From Candidatus Gastranaerophilales bacterium (lineage in GTDB: Bacteria > Cyanobacteriota > Vampirovibrionia > Gastranaerophilales > Gastranaerophilaceae): 37,692 nucleotides of DNA. A program made the position numbers and the translations under genes. This document shows positions 1 through 10,800 of this stretch, in pieces; the first letter of the stretch is position 1, and each line of letters opens with the position of its first letter. The stretch lies in contig CALUVE010000020.1 of assembly GCA_944324135.1 (NCBI GenBank), positions 1 to 37,692 on the forward strand, in the 5' to 3' direction. Under the pieces are notes generated by a model. The model did not search any database, was not told the DNA's origin, and saw only the letters and a list, made by a program, of their open reading frames with translations.

Positions 1-70
<70 letters not shown>

Positions 71-115
71 AGAGTATATCTGTGAATTGGGATTTATTTG
101 TGGCGGCGGTAGCGG

Positions 116-198
116 CGCTACCTTTCCTCTCCTCAAACGTGACATTTAGTCACGTTATCGTCGGCAGAGTGCCACATCCCAGAATATTTAGTTGTCAA
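116..198. repeat. Repeat cassette A (shared ends, short interior)
   Basis: The left end (116-139, beginning CGCTACCTTTCCTCTCC) and right end (161-198, beginning TCGGCAGAGTGCC) recur exactly in cassette B at 224-247 and 372-409. The interior is about 21 bp and carries, with the last bases of the left end, the inverted repeat ACGTGAC-atttA-GTCACGT at 137-155. Constant ends with a variable interior suggest a small mobile or recombining unit; no coding capacity is evident. Confidence 0.7.
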
Positions 199-223
199 AT
201 AGGGATTAAGTTGGCGTCAGTAT

Positions 224-409
224 CGCTACCTTTCCTCTCCTCAAACGATATAGAACGTTCTATCTTGGATTTGCTTTGTGCTCGGACAGTTTTGCCTTTT
301 GAACTTCGTTCAAGCCGGCTCAATGTCCTCGCTATCCGGACTAACTTCGTTTCGTCCGTCCGCAAATCCGCTCGGCAGAGTGCCACATCCCAGAATATTT
401 AGTTGTCAA
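224..409. repeat. Repeat cassette B (same ends, longer interior)
   Basis: It has the same 24-bp left end and 38-bp right end as cassette A, but an interior of about 124 bp. The interior includes the perfect 14-bp palindrome ATAGAACGTTCTAT at 249-262 and small hairpins such as GAACTTCGTTC. Its interior does not resemble that of cassette A. Confidence 0.7.
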
Positions 410-435
410 TCTAACATATTTTTAGCACTGCGTGC

Positions 436-474
436 AGTTGTTTCTGTAGGTCAGGCACTGCCTGACATTATTTG
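436..474. repeat. Dispersed GTCAGGC palindromic repeat, copy 1
   Basis: The hairpin GTCAGGC-act-GCCTGAC is embedded in flanks (AGTTGTT upstream, TTATTTG downstream) that recur in similar form at 36839-36880. No coding function is apparent. Confidence 0.55.
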
Positions 475-562
475 CGCTGACGCACTTTATAAATCTATCA
501 TCAAAAATATAAAAAATCAAGAGGAATTCTTTGAGATTTATATATATGTTTGTCAAAACCAC

Positions 563-629
563 GTCATACTGAGCGACAGCGAAGTATCTAAATAAGAAAG
601 ATTCTTCGGGCAAAAGCCCTCAGAATGAC
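563..629. repeat. MITE-like palindromic element, copy 1
   Basis: The ends are near-perfect inverted repeats, GTCATACTGAG and CTCAGAATGAC. A second inner pair, CGAAGTATCT and AGATTCTTCG, lets the whole unit fold into a long hairpin. A second full copy is at 18110-18171 and a half copy at 23560-23585. It lies just past the 3' end of the minus-strand nucleotidyltransferase gene, where it could also act as an RNA 3' hairpin. Confidence 0.75.
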
Positions 630-667
630 AGATTTTTTATAGTCAAAGCCTCCACAATAGTAAATTT

Positions 668-1681
668 TTACAGATTAACTGTTTCTCCGGAGATTTCCGT
701 GTTAGCACCTACAATCTGGGAAGAAATGTCACGGCGGATTGTGGAATTTGATGCTATGACGCAATTTTTCAGGGTTGTATTATCGGCTATAGTGACGTTA
801 TTCCAGAGAATGCAATTTTCCAGAGTAACATTTTTCCCTATGACGCATCCGCTGCCGAGTGTGGAGTTCCCGATGAATTTTACAGACATAGGCAGGACAC
901 TTGCTGAAATATAAGCGCCGGTTGGCGTTTTAACAATTGGAGCATGGTTAAAGGTATAATGTTTGTTGAACAAATCCTGTACAGATTGCTGATACTGTGC
1001 AAGAGTGCCGATATCGCTCCAGTATTCAGAAATTTCAAACGTATTAATTTGTTTTTCATGCAAAAGCTGCGGAAAAACATTTTTTGCAAAATCACAGAAA
1101 GTATCTTCCGGTATATATTCAAAAATTTTGTAGTTAAAGATATAGATACCGGTATTAATGTAGTTACTTTTAGCATCTTGAACGGCGGGTTTTTCCTGAA
1201 ATTCAGTGATGAAACCGTCAGAATCAGTAACGACAACTCCAAAGTGTGAGACTTCGTTTTTAGGGATTTGTTTAATCCCGATAGTCGCGATGGCATTTGA
1301 GTTTTTGTGAACCTGCAGCCCGCGGAGCAAGTCTACATTTGAGACTCCGTCGCCTGACAGCACGATAAAATCTTCATCTTCGTCAAAGAAATACTGGCAT
1401 TTTTTTAAGCCGCCGGCAGTACCGGAGAGGGTATCTTCTTTGATATAATTAAAATTGATGCCAAAACTGTTGTTGGAATATCTTTCAATAATTTTATCGG
1501 CTAGGTAGTGAGTATTGGAGATAACACTTCTGACACCGATTTTAGCAAGGTATTCAAGGAGAATATCCATGACCGGTTTGTTAGCAATCGGGACGAGCGG
1601 TTTTGGGACAAGCTGTGTCAGCGGGTCAAGTCTTGAGCCTACGCCGGCTGCCATAATCATTGCTTTCAAATCGTGTTTCAT
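668..1681 (-). CDS. Sugar-nucleotide pyrophosphorylase (mannose-1-P guanylyltransferase-like)
   Basis: This is a predicted cytoplasmic enzyme that makes an NDP-sugar from NTP and sugar-1-phosphate. The N-terminus has the family signature AAGVGSRLDPLT followed by PKPLVPIANKP, the nucleotide-binding and catalytic motif of the GT-A-like nucleotidyltransferase fold. A TAGGL stretch and a SGDG metal-site loop follow. From about residue 265 to 325 the chain has hexapeptide-type repeats (GSGCVIGKNVTLENC and similar), indicating a left-handed beta-helix tail. The 337-residue length suits bacterial and cyanobacterial mannose-1-phosphate guanylyltransferase-like proteins. If it makes GDP-mannose it would feed the gmd/fcl pathway at 18254-20289, but substrate cannot be told from sequence; glucose-1-P thymidylyl- or uridylyltransferase activity remains possible. 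An AAGGAG ribosome site precedes the ATG. Confidence 0.88.
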   Translation of the reverse strand: MKHDLKAMIMAAGVGSRLDPLTQLVPKPLVPIANKPVMDILLEYLAKIGVRSVISNTHYLADKIIERYSNNSFGINFNYIKEDTLSGTAGGLKKCQYFFDEDEDFIVLSGDGVSNVDLLRGLQVHKNSNAIATIGIKQIPKNEVSHFGVVVTDSDGFITEFQEKPAVQDAKSNYINTGIYIFNYKIFEYIPEDTFCDFAKNVFPQLLHEKQINTFEISEYWSDIGTLAQYQQSVQDLFNKHYTFNHAPIVKTPTGAYISASVLPMSVKFIGNSTLGSGCVIGKNVTLENCILWNNVTIADNTTLKNCVIASNSTIRRDISSQIVGANTEISGETVNL

Positions 1682-1710
1682 GCCTCACTCCTTAATCAAC
1701 ATTTTATTAT

Positions 1711-1739
1711 ATTATGGCATGATATTTTAAGTTTGACAA
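1711..1739 (-). promoter_or_regulatory. Promoter of the nucleotidyltransferase gene
   Basis: On the minus strand, TTGTCA (1734-1739), a 17-bp spacer and CATAAT (1711-1716) form a good sigma-70-type promoter, followed by an AAGGAG ribosome site just before the ATG at 1681. Confidence 0.65.
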
Positions 1740-1774
1740 GAATTTTTTAGGCAAAAGTCCTATGTTTATTGTAC

Positions 1775-1803
1775 TTGACTTTTACATGCGCACGTTATAC
1801 TAT
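1775..1803 (+). promoter_or_regulatory. Candidate promoter of the giant autotransporter gene
   Basis: TTGACT at 1775-1780 is followed after 17 bp by TACTAT (1798-1803); TATACT at 1796-1801 is an alternative -10 with a short spacer. A second TTGACA at 1803-1808 lacks a convincing -10. The 5' leader would be about 65 nt and ends in AGAGAG before the ATG at 1877. Confidence 0.5.
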
Positions 1804-1876
1804 TGACATATCAGGTTACTTAATACGTTGATTATTTGGGTTAGATTTAAGTAATTATAAATAAGAGAGTGAATAT

Positions 1877-4800
1877 ATGAAGAGAACTATCAAGAGTCGC
1901 GTTAGAGAAGAGAAAGTGCTTAGTGATAAAAAAATGAAAGGACGCAGGCTCAGGGCGTTATGTACGGCGGTAATTTTAGGCAGCGTAACGCTGGGTGGTT
2001 TGTCTGCACACGCGGTTGATATTAGTAACCAGAGCGACCTGATAAATCCCGGTAATTATACTGACGGTTCAACTCTTAATATTCTAAATCCTATAAATTT
2101 AACAGATGCTGATTTTAGAGATAGTATCAGCGGTGCTGTAAAAGTTGTTATTGATGGCGGAAATAACAACGATATTACCGGTACAATTTGGGCATCAGAT
2201 CAAGAGTCCGGCGATGATTCTCTCCAAACTGGACATTATACTATTCAGTCCAATGGCTCGGATGTAACATTCCAGAATATGAGCTGGAAAACCAATACAA
2301 CAATTGATAATGATGGCCGTCCTTATTCCGGCAGAAACTGGTCGGTATTCGGCGGTGTTGTTCAAAATATGGCGGAGCTGGGAACTCTTAATATTACAAA
2401 TTCAACGTTTTCTTCATCGCTTAATATTGAGCAGGTTCGCTCCGGTGCGGCTTTTGCACATTCTTATATCAATGGCGGAATAATTGATAATATGGGAACT
2501 GCAAATATTTCTGCTACAAATTTCAACAAGAACGAGATTCATTCGACTTCTGTAAGAGATACGTTATCTACAGCGGCAACGTCTGATGAAGCTATTGCCG
2601 AGGTTAATGGCGGATTAATTAGAAATGCTTATGAAAATAGTACAATGACAATTACAGGCGGTACTATTTCCGATAATACTGTTGCAGCGACAGCAGAAAG
2701 TCAAAGATGGAGTTTGCTTAGTGGTGATAAAATATTTGCTACTATACACGGCGGCATGATATATAATGTCGGCAATCTTGAGATTAAGGGTGTATCAATC
2801 ACAGATAATACTGCCGGTGCGATAGCTAATAATAATGCAGGCCGCGGCGAGAGTGTGGCGAATGCTTATGGCGGTGTGTTCTACAACGAAGGTATCCTGA
2901 CTATCGGAGATGATACAAAGATTAGCGGCAACCAAGTATTTTATACCATGGAAGACAACGGCTCCGCTGAAGCTCTCGGTGGTGCCATATATAATACGGG
3001 AACGTTAAATCTCGGAGACGTAATATTTTCAAATAACCTACATCAGGATGAAGCTCTGAATGATATTTATACAACTGCGAATTCGGTGATTAAAGTGACA
3101 GGCAGAGCTGAAATCGGCAGCGGTCTTCAATCCGCTGACAATTCTGCACAAATTAATATCCAAAACGGCGGTAATCTTGTACTAGTAGGCAAACAAACTC
3201 TTGCTGACGGTACAGAAACAGTCGGAAATAACGCCGGGTATACTGGTGCTCTCAATGTTGCACAGGGCGGTATTTTGACTCTCAAAGGTACTGAAGAAGC
3301 GGACACTCTCGCTGCTGCCCTCACAAAAGCAACTAACAAAAGCTGGGAAGTTGGTTCCGGTTTAGCTTTTGATATTGAAAATGACATAGCGGCACGCCCC
3401 GGACAGGACAACCCTCCTGTAGCGCCTGATGCCACAATTTCTGCAGCTGATATTACAAATATTCTCGGTAGTGATGCTAAAAATGTTGATATTTATAAAC
3501 TTGGCGACAACTATATCACTTTTAGTGATGATTACTCTTCTGTCGGACGCAATGTATATGTAAAAGACGGTACAATGCGCTTTTTCATAGAAAATAATGA
3601 CACTGAGGGCGGCGGTGAAAAATATTTCAACGGAGGTAATGCAAATACTTACATCTCTGACGGCGCGAAGTTCATCTTTGAAATCTCAGGTGAAGAAAAT
3701 GATACTACATTCGCCGGCAATCTCATCAGTGAAGCGGTAGCAGGTGAAAAAGATAAAGCAGAGTTCCAAAAAGCAGGTGATGCAACCCTGACACTTACCG
3801 GTGACAACCGTGCTTTCAACGGAGAGGCTGTTGTTGAATGGGGCGAACTCGTTATTGACGGTAACAAATCTTTCTTTGGTGAAAATGCCAGTATCGTCGT
3901 TGACTGTCAGCGGAATTTTTCCGGTGATACAGGTATGGCAAGCCTTACATACAACAATGTAGCAGGCGGTGAGTTTAATCAGAATATTACACTTAAAAGT
4001 AAGGGGATACTCTCTATCAACGGCGCAGACAGAGGTGATAGCAATGCTATTACCATAAATGATACAATCACCTCAGATGATACAAATAATGTTATCAATT
4101 TTTCCGGTGCTGATTATACGTTGAATACAAATTTGGGTTCAGGACAAAACCTTAATTTTTCAAACGCAGGTATTACTCTCGGCAGCGGGGTTACATCTTT
4201 AGAACATGCAATTACGCTTGCTTCAGGTTCTACTTTGAATCTGGCTGACGGTACTGCTAATAAATATACATTTGGTGATGTAACTCTTAAAGATGCTACT
4301 AATAATGCAACGTTAGATATCAACCTTGACGGAGCTTCTGATGCTATTGCTGTCGGTGGAAATTCAACAGGTGTTCTGAATATCGCTGGTTTGAAGTTTT
4401 CAGGTACAGGCGGCGGTGCTATACAAAAAGAAATAGAAGTTATCACAGGCAGCAATAATTTGACATTTGATGCAAATTATAAAGATACCTATGATTCAGG
4501 CGTTTACGTATATGAGGTTACAACAAATGGCGGCAGCCTTTCTCTTATTGCAAGCGCTATTTCTGCTAACGGTTTGAAATATCAAAACCACTTTGTTGAT
4601 AGAGATAGAACATTTACATTTGTTGGAAATTCTCTGTACACAATCGCAGAAGACTTGGAAAACACTCAGAAAGGCAACTTTACAGTTTCCGGTAAGAATG
4701 AAGACCCAGCAGATAGTCTAATTTCCGGCGGAGACAGCCATTCGTTCTTTGAAGTCAGCACAGATACAACTCTCACTCTTGAAAATTTGACTATTCAAAA

Positions 4801-7800
4801 TGCACTTGCATCAGTGGAGGCTGCCGGTACTGAGGGTGCATCGGCAAATGAAAACGGTGCTGTTGTGAGTGCGACCGGCGGAACAGTAAACCTTAACAAT
4901 GTAGCTTTAAAGGATAACCACGCTGATGGTAACGGCGGCGCGATTTACGCAGCGGGCAACGCTATTATTAAGGGAACATCTGTTAATCTTTCGGGTAACA
5001 CTGCAGACGGTCAGGGCAGCGCAATCTATGCTCAGGAGGGCGCACAAATTACCCTTGAGGATTCGGTTATCGACGGAAGTGATTATGTTATCTACAACAA
5101 TGGCGCTGCAATAACTTTGAATGACACTAGTGTTTCCGGAACTGACAGCAAAATTTACAATAGCGGTACATTGAACATTAATTCAGTTGACAAGAATGTT
5201 ATCACTTCAGCTATTGAAAACGCCGGTACTTTGAATTTAAGCGCTGCTGCTGATAAGGAGCTTTCTATATCAGGCATTACAGGAACGGGTGCTCAAAATG
5301 CCAATAACATCATTAATGTAAACAGTGATGCCTCAAAAACCGGCAGAGTCGAACTCGGTGATGTTTCAAAATCAACACTCGCTGTAGGAAATGGTACTGC
5401 AGAGTTAGGAGCGCTTTCTGATGTTGATTTGAGCATTAATAACGCTGCTGTTGCTGAACATATCAGCGGTAATATTACTGACGGCTCAATTACAATAGCT
5501 CAGAGTGCAATATTAAAAGAACTCGGAGCGGCTGACACTACAATTTCATCTGTGCTCCACGGTTCAGGTACTATCCAAAAGGATGGCGCATCAACACTTA
5601 CTCTTTCCGGAAGCGGCAACGGTGCGGATTTTGCAGGCGATATTAATGTAAACGGCGGAAAACTTGTTTTCAATCAGGCTTACGGCTTGAATGCCGGTTC
5701 TGATGTTAATATCAAGAATGCAGTTGTTGAATATACTACAGCTAATGCAACACTTTCTAATGATACACTTGCAAATATCAACCTCAACGGTGATGCTCAA
5801 TTTACGGTTGACGCGAACGGAGCCACTGTTACTATTGCTGACAAGTTCTGGACTGCTAAAGATGAAACAACTAATAACAATCTGAATTTCAACGACGGTG
5901 CGTACAACCTCGGGTTCAGCACTGCAGGGCTTGCTGATGTTTTGAACTTTACGGATGCAAATATCACGCTTTCTCAAGCTGCTAACGGCTCTATCACGAT
6001 GAATAATTCAACACTTGACTTGTCAAACAGACATGACGGTGATAATTACACATTTGACAATCTCAATGCAACTCAAGGTCCAAATAACATCTCTCTTGAT
6101 TTGGATTTGTATGTTACTCAGGATAGAAACCCTATCGCTGACACAATCAATGCAACAGAAGGCGTGGGAATCCTTAATCTGACAAAAGTGTTTATCACAA
6201 ACGATAACGGTCAGATTTTCAGATTTGAAGATAAAAATAAAATTCAGGTTATATCTGGTAATAATGATTTAAAAATTGCAACAGCTGATGATATGGAGCT
6301 TTTGAGCTGGGCAACTAACGTATATAAATACCAGATTAACTCAGCAATGGAACAAAAAGGTATTGAAATCAGCTACGGCGGACCATCTTCAACCGATACA
6401 CTGCGTGACCTTAATATTTATAACAGCGGCGAACAAGGTATGAACAACCGCGGCTTCAACTTTGTTATTGATGACAAAAGCAACAGCTACAATATTTACC
6501 GTGATTTGGATACAACAACAGAGGGCAACTTCACGATTATCGGCGCTGTTAATGGTAACGGTTCAAAAAGTGTTCTGTCCGGAGAGTTGAAAGATTTGGT
6601 GTTGGATGCTGGTACTGTTGCAAACAGACTTGATTATAATGAAGATAATAATAAATACACTTACAAAAATGCTGACGGTTCACCTGACAGAACATTTGAT
6701 GCTTCTTTCGTAACTGATACTGCGGATGGCGGCAAAATTATCAAGGTTGAGGCTATGTCAGACGGTGATACAAACGGTTCGTTCTTTGAACTAACTAATG
6801 CTACAAACCTTGAAATTTCTGATGTTATAATCAAAGATGCCTATCGCGGCGCAGGCGAGCTCGATGCAAACCGCTTTACTAAATACGGTTCTGTGATCTA
6901 TGCAATGAATAAGGATGCTGTAGTCAACCTTTCTAATGTTGATTTCGTAAGCAACAATTCAGCAGCAAACGGCGGTGCTATAGGTAACGTATTCAGCAAA
7001 GAATTTAATATCACAAATGGCAGCTTTGATGACAACCATTCTGAAAAAGGACTCGGCGGTGCGATTTACACTGCTTTCAATATGAATATTAAAGATACAG
7101 ACTTCGGTGTAAATGGACTGAATACTCATCAGGCTGGTGAGGCTAACGACATTTATATCGCAGGTAATACAGTTACATTTGAAGTATCTGATAAAAATAC
7201 AAATACTATTAATAGCGGTATTGCAGGTGTAGCCGGAACTGTATTTGACAAAACAGGCGCCGGAACTCTCTTTCTCAACGGAAACAACGAGGATATGCTT
7301 GGGTCTCTTAAGATTTCCGCAGGTGAGGTTAAGTATACAGCAGACGGCAGTGAAGATTCATTCATAGGCGGCTCTACAGAAATTAATATTGACAGCAAAC
7401 TTACTATGGATATCGCGAATTCTGCCGATATTCAAGGCCAGATTATCAATAATTTATCAGGTAATGGTCAATTGGTTAAAACCAATAACGGCACTCTCAA
7501 TATGACCGGAGATAATCATTTGTTTACAGGTACAATGGCTATTGATGGCGGTAGCGTTGATTTTACATACGAAGCAGGTAAAAATATTTATATCGCAGGT
7601 CTTACTGATATTGGCGAAAATGGCATTCTGAATTATTCAACAGATTCAGAAATCACACTTTCCAACGTTAGCGGCACAGGTCTTTTGAACAAAAACGGCT
7701 CAGGTAATTTGAATTTCAATTATATGACAGATAACGGTGGAAAATTCAACGGTACTGCCTACGCAAACGAGGGAACTTTGACCGTTAATGCTTATCCGGA

Positions 7801-10800
7801 TGCAGCTGATGATAACGCATTTGATTTTAAAATGGTTGCAAACGGCGGCGACATTGTATATAACGCAGTAGCCGGACAAACTTACACTCTTGACAGTAAG
7901 TCAAACATTTCGTTCTCAGGCAATAACAATACTATAACTTTCAATAACGGTATTTACAACCTGAACGGCAGTATCAACGGATTAAATGATACAAATACTA
8001 TCGCTTTCAGCGGTTCTGTTGATACTCCGGCTCAATTAATTCTCGGACAAAATAAATACGATACTGGTATTTACAGTATCATTGGCAATACGATTATTGA
8101 TTTGCAAAAATCTGATAATAATACATTTAATACCTATGAGTTTTCTAATTTGAATATCGCAGACGGTGCAAATGCAGAGTTAAAAGTAGATTTGGAATTT
8201 AATTCAACCGCAGAAGGCACAATTCAAAATTCTGATGTGCTTGTTTCAAATGGCACAGGCGGTGTGATTTCTGTTACTGACCTTAATTTGAGCAAAGTGT
8301 ATGACTGCGGATTGAACAACCCGATTGAATTTGCAATACTCGGCGGTAACTTAAAACTGGATGAAAACGTAACACCGACTTCATGGGCTACAGATGTTTA
8401 TAATTATAATATTTCGGTCGGCGAAAGCGGACAATCTATTATCTTGGAGGCTGTTTATGCAGCTGATGAAAATTCCCTCCGTGCTCAAAATATACATAAC
8501 GGTCAGGAAGGTACAAGAGGCTTCAGTTTTCAAAGCCAGCAGAAGGACCTTTATGTAATCGGAGATCACCTCGGAGAAACCGCAGGCGGCACTTTCACTG
8601 TCAGCGGGAAAAATGACGGAAATAATAATATAATTTCACACATTTCCGGTGATACTGATAATGATGGCTCAGGCGATTATTCAATGTTTGACCTTCAGAA
8701 TAAAACTGATTTACGTCTGAATGACCTTGAGATTTCTCACGCCGCAACGGACGAAAACGGCTCTGTTATTAACCACCAGAATAGCGAGGCTGTTTCTACT
8801 ATTTCAAACGCATATATCCACGACAACACTTCCGGTGATAAAGGCGGTGCGATTTATGCTAACGGACAGATGAACCTGACAGATGTAAAATTTGAAAACA
8901 ATGCCCACGCTGACGGTGCTAATGATATTTATATTGACCAAAATGCCACTGTAAATTATAACGCCGCATCTGCGGATAAAAACTCTATCTCAAGCGGTAT
9001 CGCAGGCAATGGAACGTTGTATAAAACCGGCGAAAATGAACTGAAACTTTCAGGTAACAATGAAAACTTCACCGGTAATCTCGTTGTATCAAACGGTACT
9101 TTGAACTTTGACCAAAATTCCGGAAATGACACTTATATCAAAGGTACAACAACAATCGCTGACGCTGCTAATGTTGTTATCAATACTGATTTAGAAGAGA
9201 TTACAACAGGCGCATTTGCCGGCGGTGCAAGTTCAACAATCACAAAAACAGGTGATTATGATATTACGCTCTCAGGCGACAATTCACAGTTCAAAGGTAC
9301 TGCAAATATTAATGCCGGTAATGTCATCTGGAATACCGATGATGCAACATTCTTCGGCGGCAAAACAAATCTTGCAAAAGAAGAATACGGTATTGTTATC
9401 GAAGGTACTAAAGACGCCCAATTATCAAATATTTCAGGTGTAGGTACAGTAGGTAAAGATAATTCCGGTACACTTGTTCTCTCAGGAGACAACTCAGACT
9501 TCCACGGCAGTCTTGCTGTTAATCAGGGGACTCTGGCAATCGCTGCAGGCACTCAATTAGGTAATCTTAATACCGGTGCTTTCGGTAACGGTACTTCTAT
9601 CAATCTACAAAATACTGCCGCTGTCGAAAACGAGGATGGTAGCTGGACTACTAATCCAAATCCGGCAAGTATCGAGAACCTTAACTTTGAAACACTGGAA
9701 ATTGACGGTGATGTCAGCCTATACTTGGATGTTGATTTAGCAAAAGAACAAGCTGATAAAATCTCCGCAGATAATGTTACAGTTAATAACAACGGACATC
9801 TTGTAATCGGTCCTGACGGTATCAACCTTGTAAGTGATGCACTTGTTAAAAATGTTTCTACCCAGATTGTTTCCGGTAATATAGCTCAGTATGTAATGCT
9901 TGACGATGCAGCCAGAACTGCTATGGGTCCTATTCAGAAATATATGGTTGATTATGCAAACGGTTACTTGAGTTTTGCGGCTCAGGGCGGCAATACTCCA
10001 TCTTACGGCGACGTCAACCCGGGTATTATGGCATCTCCTGTGGCTGCCCAACTCGGCGGATATCTTGTCCAGTTGCATTCTTACGATGAAGCTTTCCGCA
10101 ATATGGATATGTATATGCTGATGACAAAAGAACAGCGTCAGGCTATGAAAATGAAAAACCAAATTGCATCAGCCGCTAAAAATTCTAATATAGTATTAGA
10201 CCCGACTGTATCACGTTATGAAAATAAATCTGGCTGGTTCAGACCGTATGCAACTTTTGAAAATGTTTCACTTGATAACGGGCCAAAAGTTTCTAACGTA
10301 GCTTACGGTTCATTCTTCGGTGCTGAATCCGAAATGTATGACCTCGGTCACGGATGGGACGGTATCTGGAGTGTTTATGGCGGTTACAACGGTTCGCATC
10401 AGGCTTATGACGGCGTTGGTATCTACCAGAACGGCGGTACTCTCGGTATTGTCGGTATGGCTTATAAAGGTAACTTCTTTACAGGTTTGACAGCAAATAC
10501 CGGAGCAAGTGTCGGCGAGGCTCAAACAGGCTTTGGTCAGGATAACTTCACTATGTTGATGGCAGGTATCGCATCTAAATCAGGTTACAATGTTGAATTT
10601 GCTAAAGGTAAATTAATTATCCAGCCAAACTTCACAATGTCTTATTCTTATGTAAATACATTTGATTACCACAGTGCTGCAGGTGTTTCAATCAGTTCTG
10701 ATCCGCTGCATGCCATTCACCTTGAACCGGGAATTAAGGTTATAGGCAACCTGAAAAACGGATGGCAGCCTTATGGCAGCGTAAGTATGATTTGGAACAT

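Larger units (their letters stand above)
71..667. other. Gene-free repeat region upstream of tRNA-Met
   Basis: About 600 bases hold no convincing gene. Short open frames here translate the repeats themselves. Visible structure: a GGTAGCG-G-CGCTACC palindrome at 108-122, two cassettes with shared ends (116-198 and 224-409), a GTCAGGC/GCCTGAC hairpin at 450-466 related to one at 36856-36872, and a 67-bp palindromic element at 563-629. No strong promoter for the minus-strand tRNA was found; TATACT just upstream of position 70 is a weak -10 candidate. Confidence 0.7.

Noticed and set aside
82-595. Two overlapping plus-strand open frames of ~105 residues
   Set aside because: They translate the repeat cassettes (the same LGRVPHPRIFSCQ-like string recurs), lack ribosome sites and resemble no protein.
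1803-1808. TTGACA as the main -35 of the autotransporter gene
   Set aside because: No acceptable -10 box lies 16-18 bp downstream; the upstream TTGACT/TACTAT pair fits better.
3127-10525. Many open frames of 60-140 residues inside the autotransporter gene on either strand
   Set aside because: They are shadows of a single long repetitive coding frame with no ribosome sites or recognisable products.
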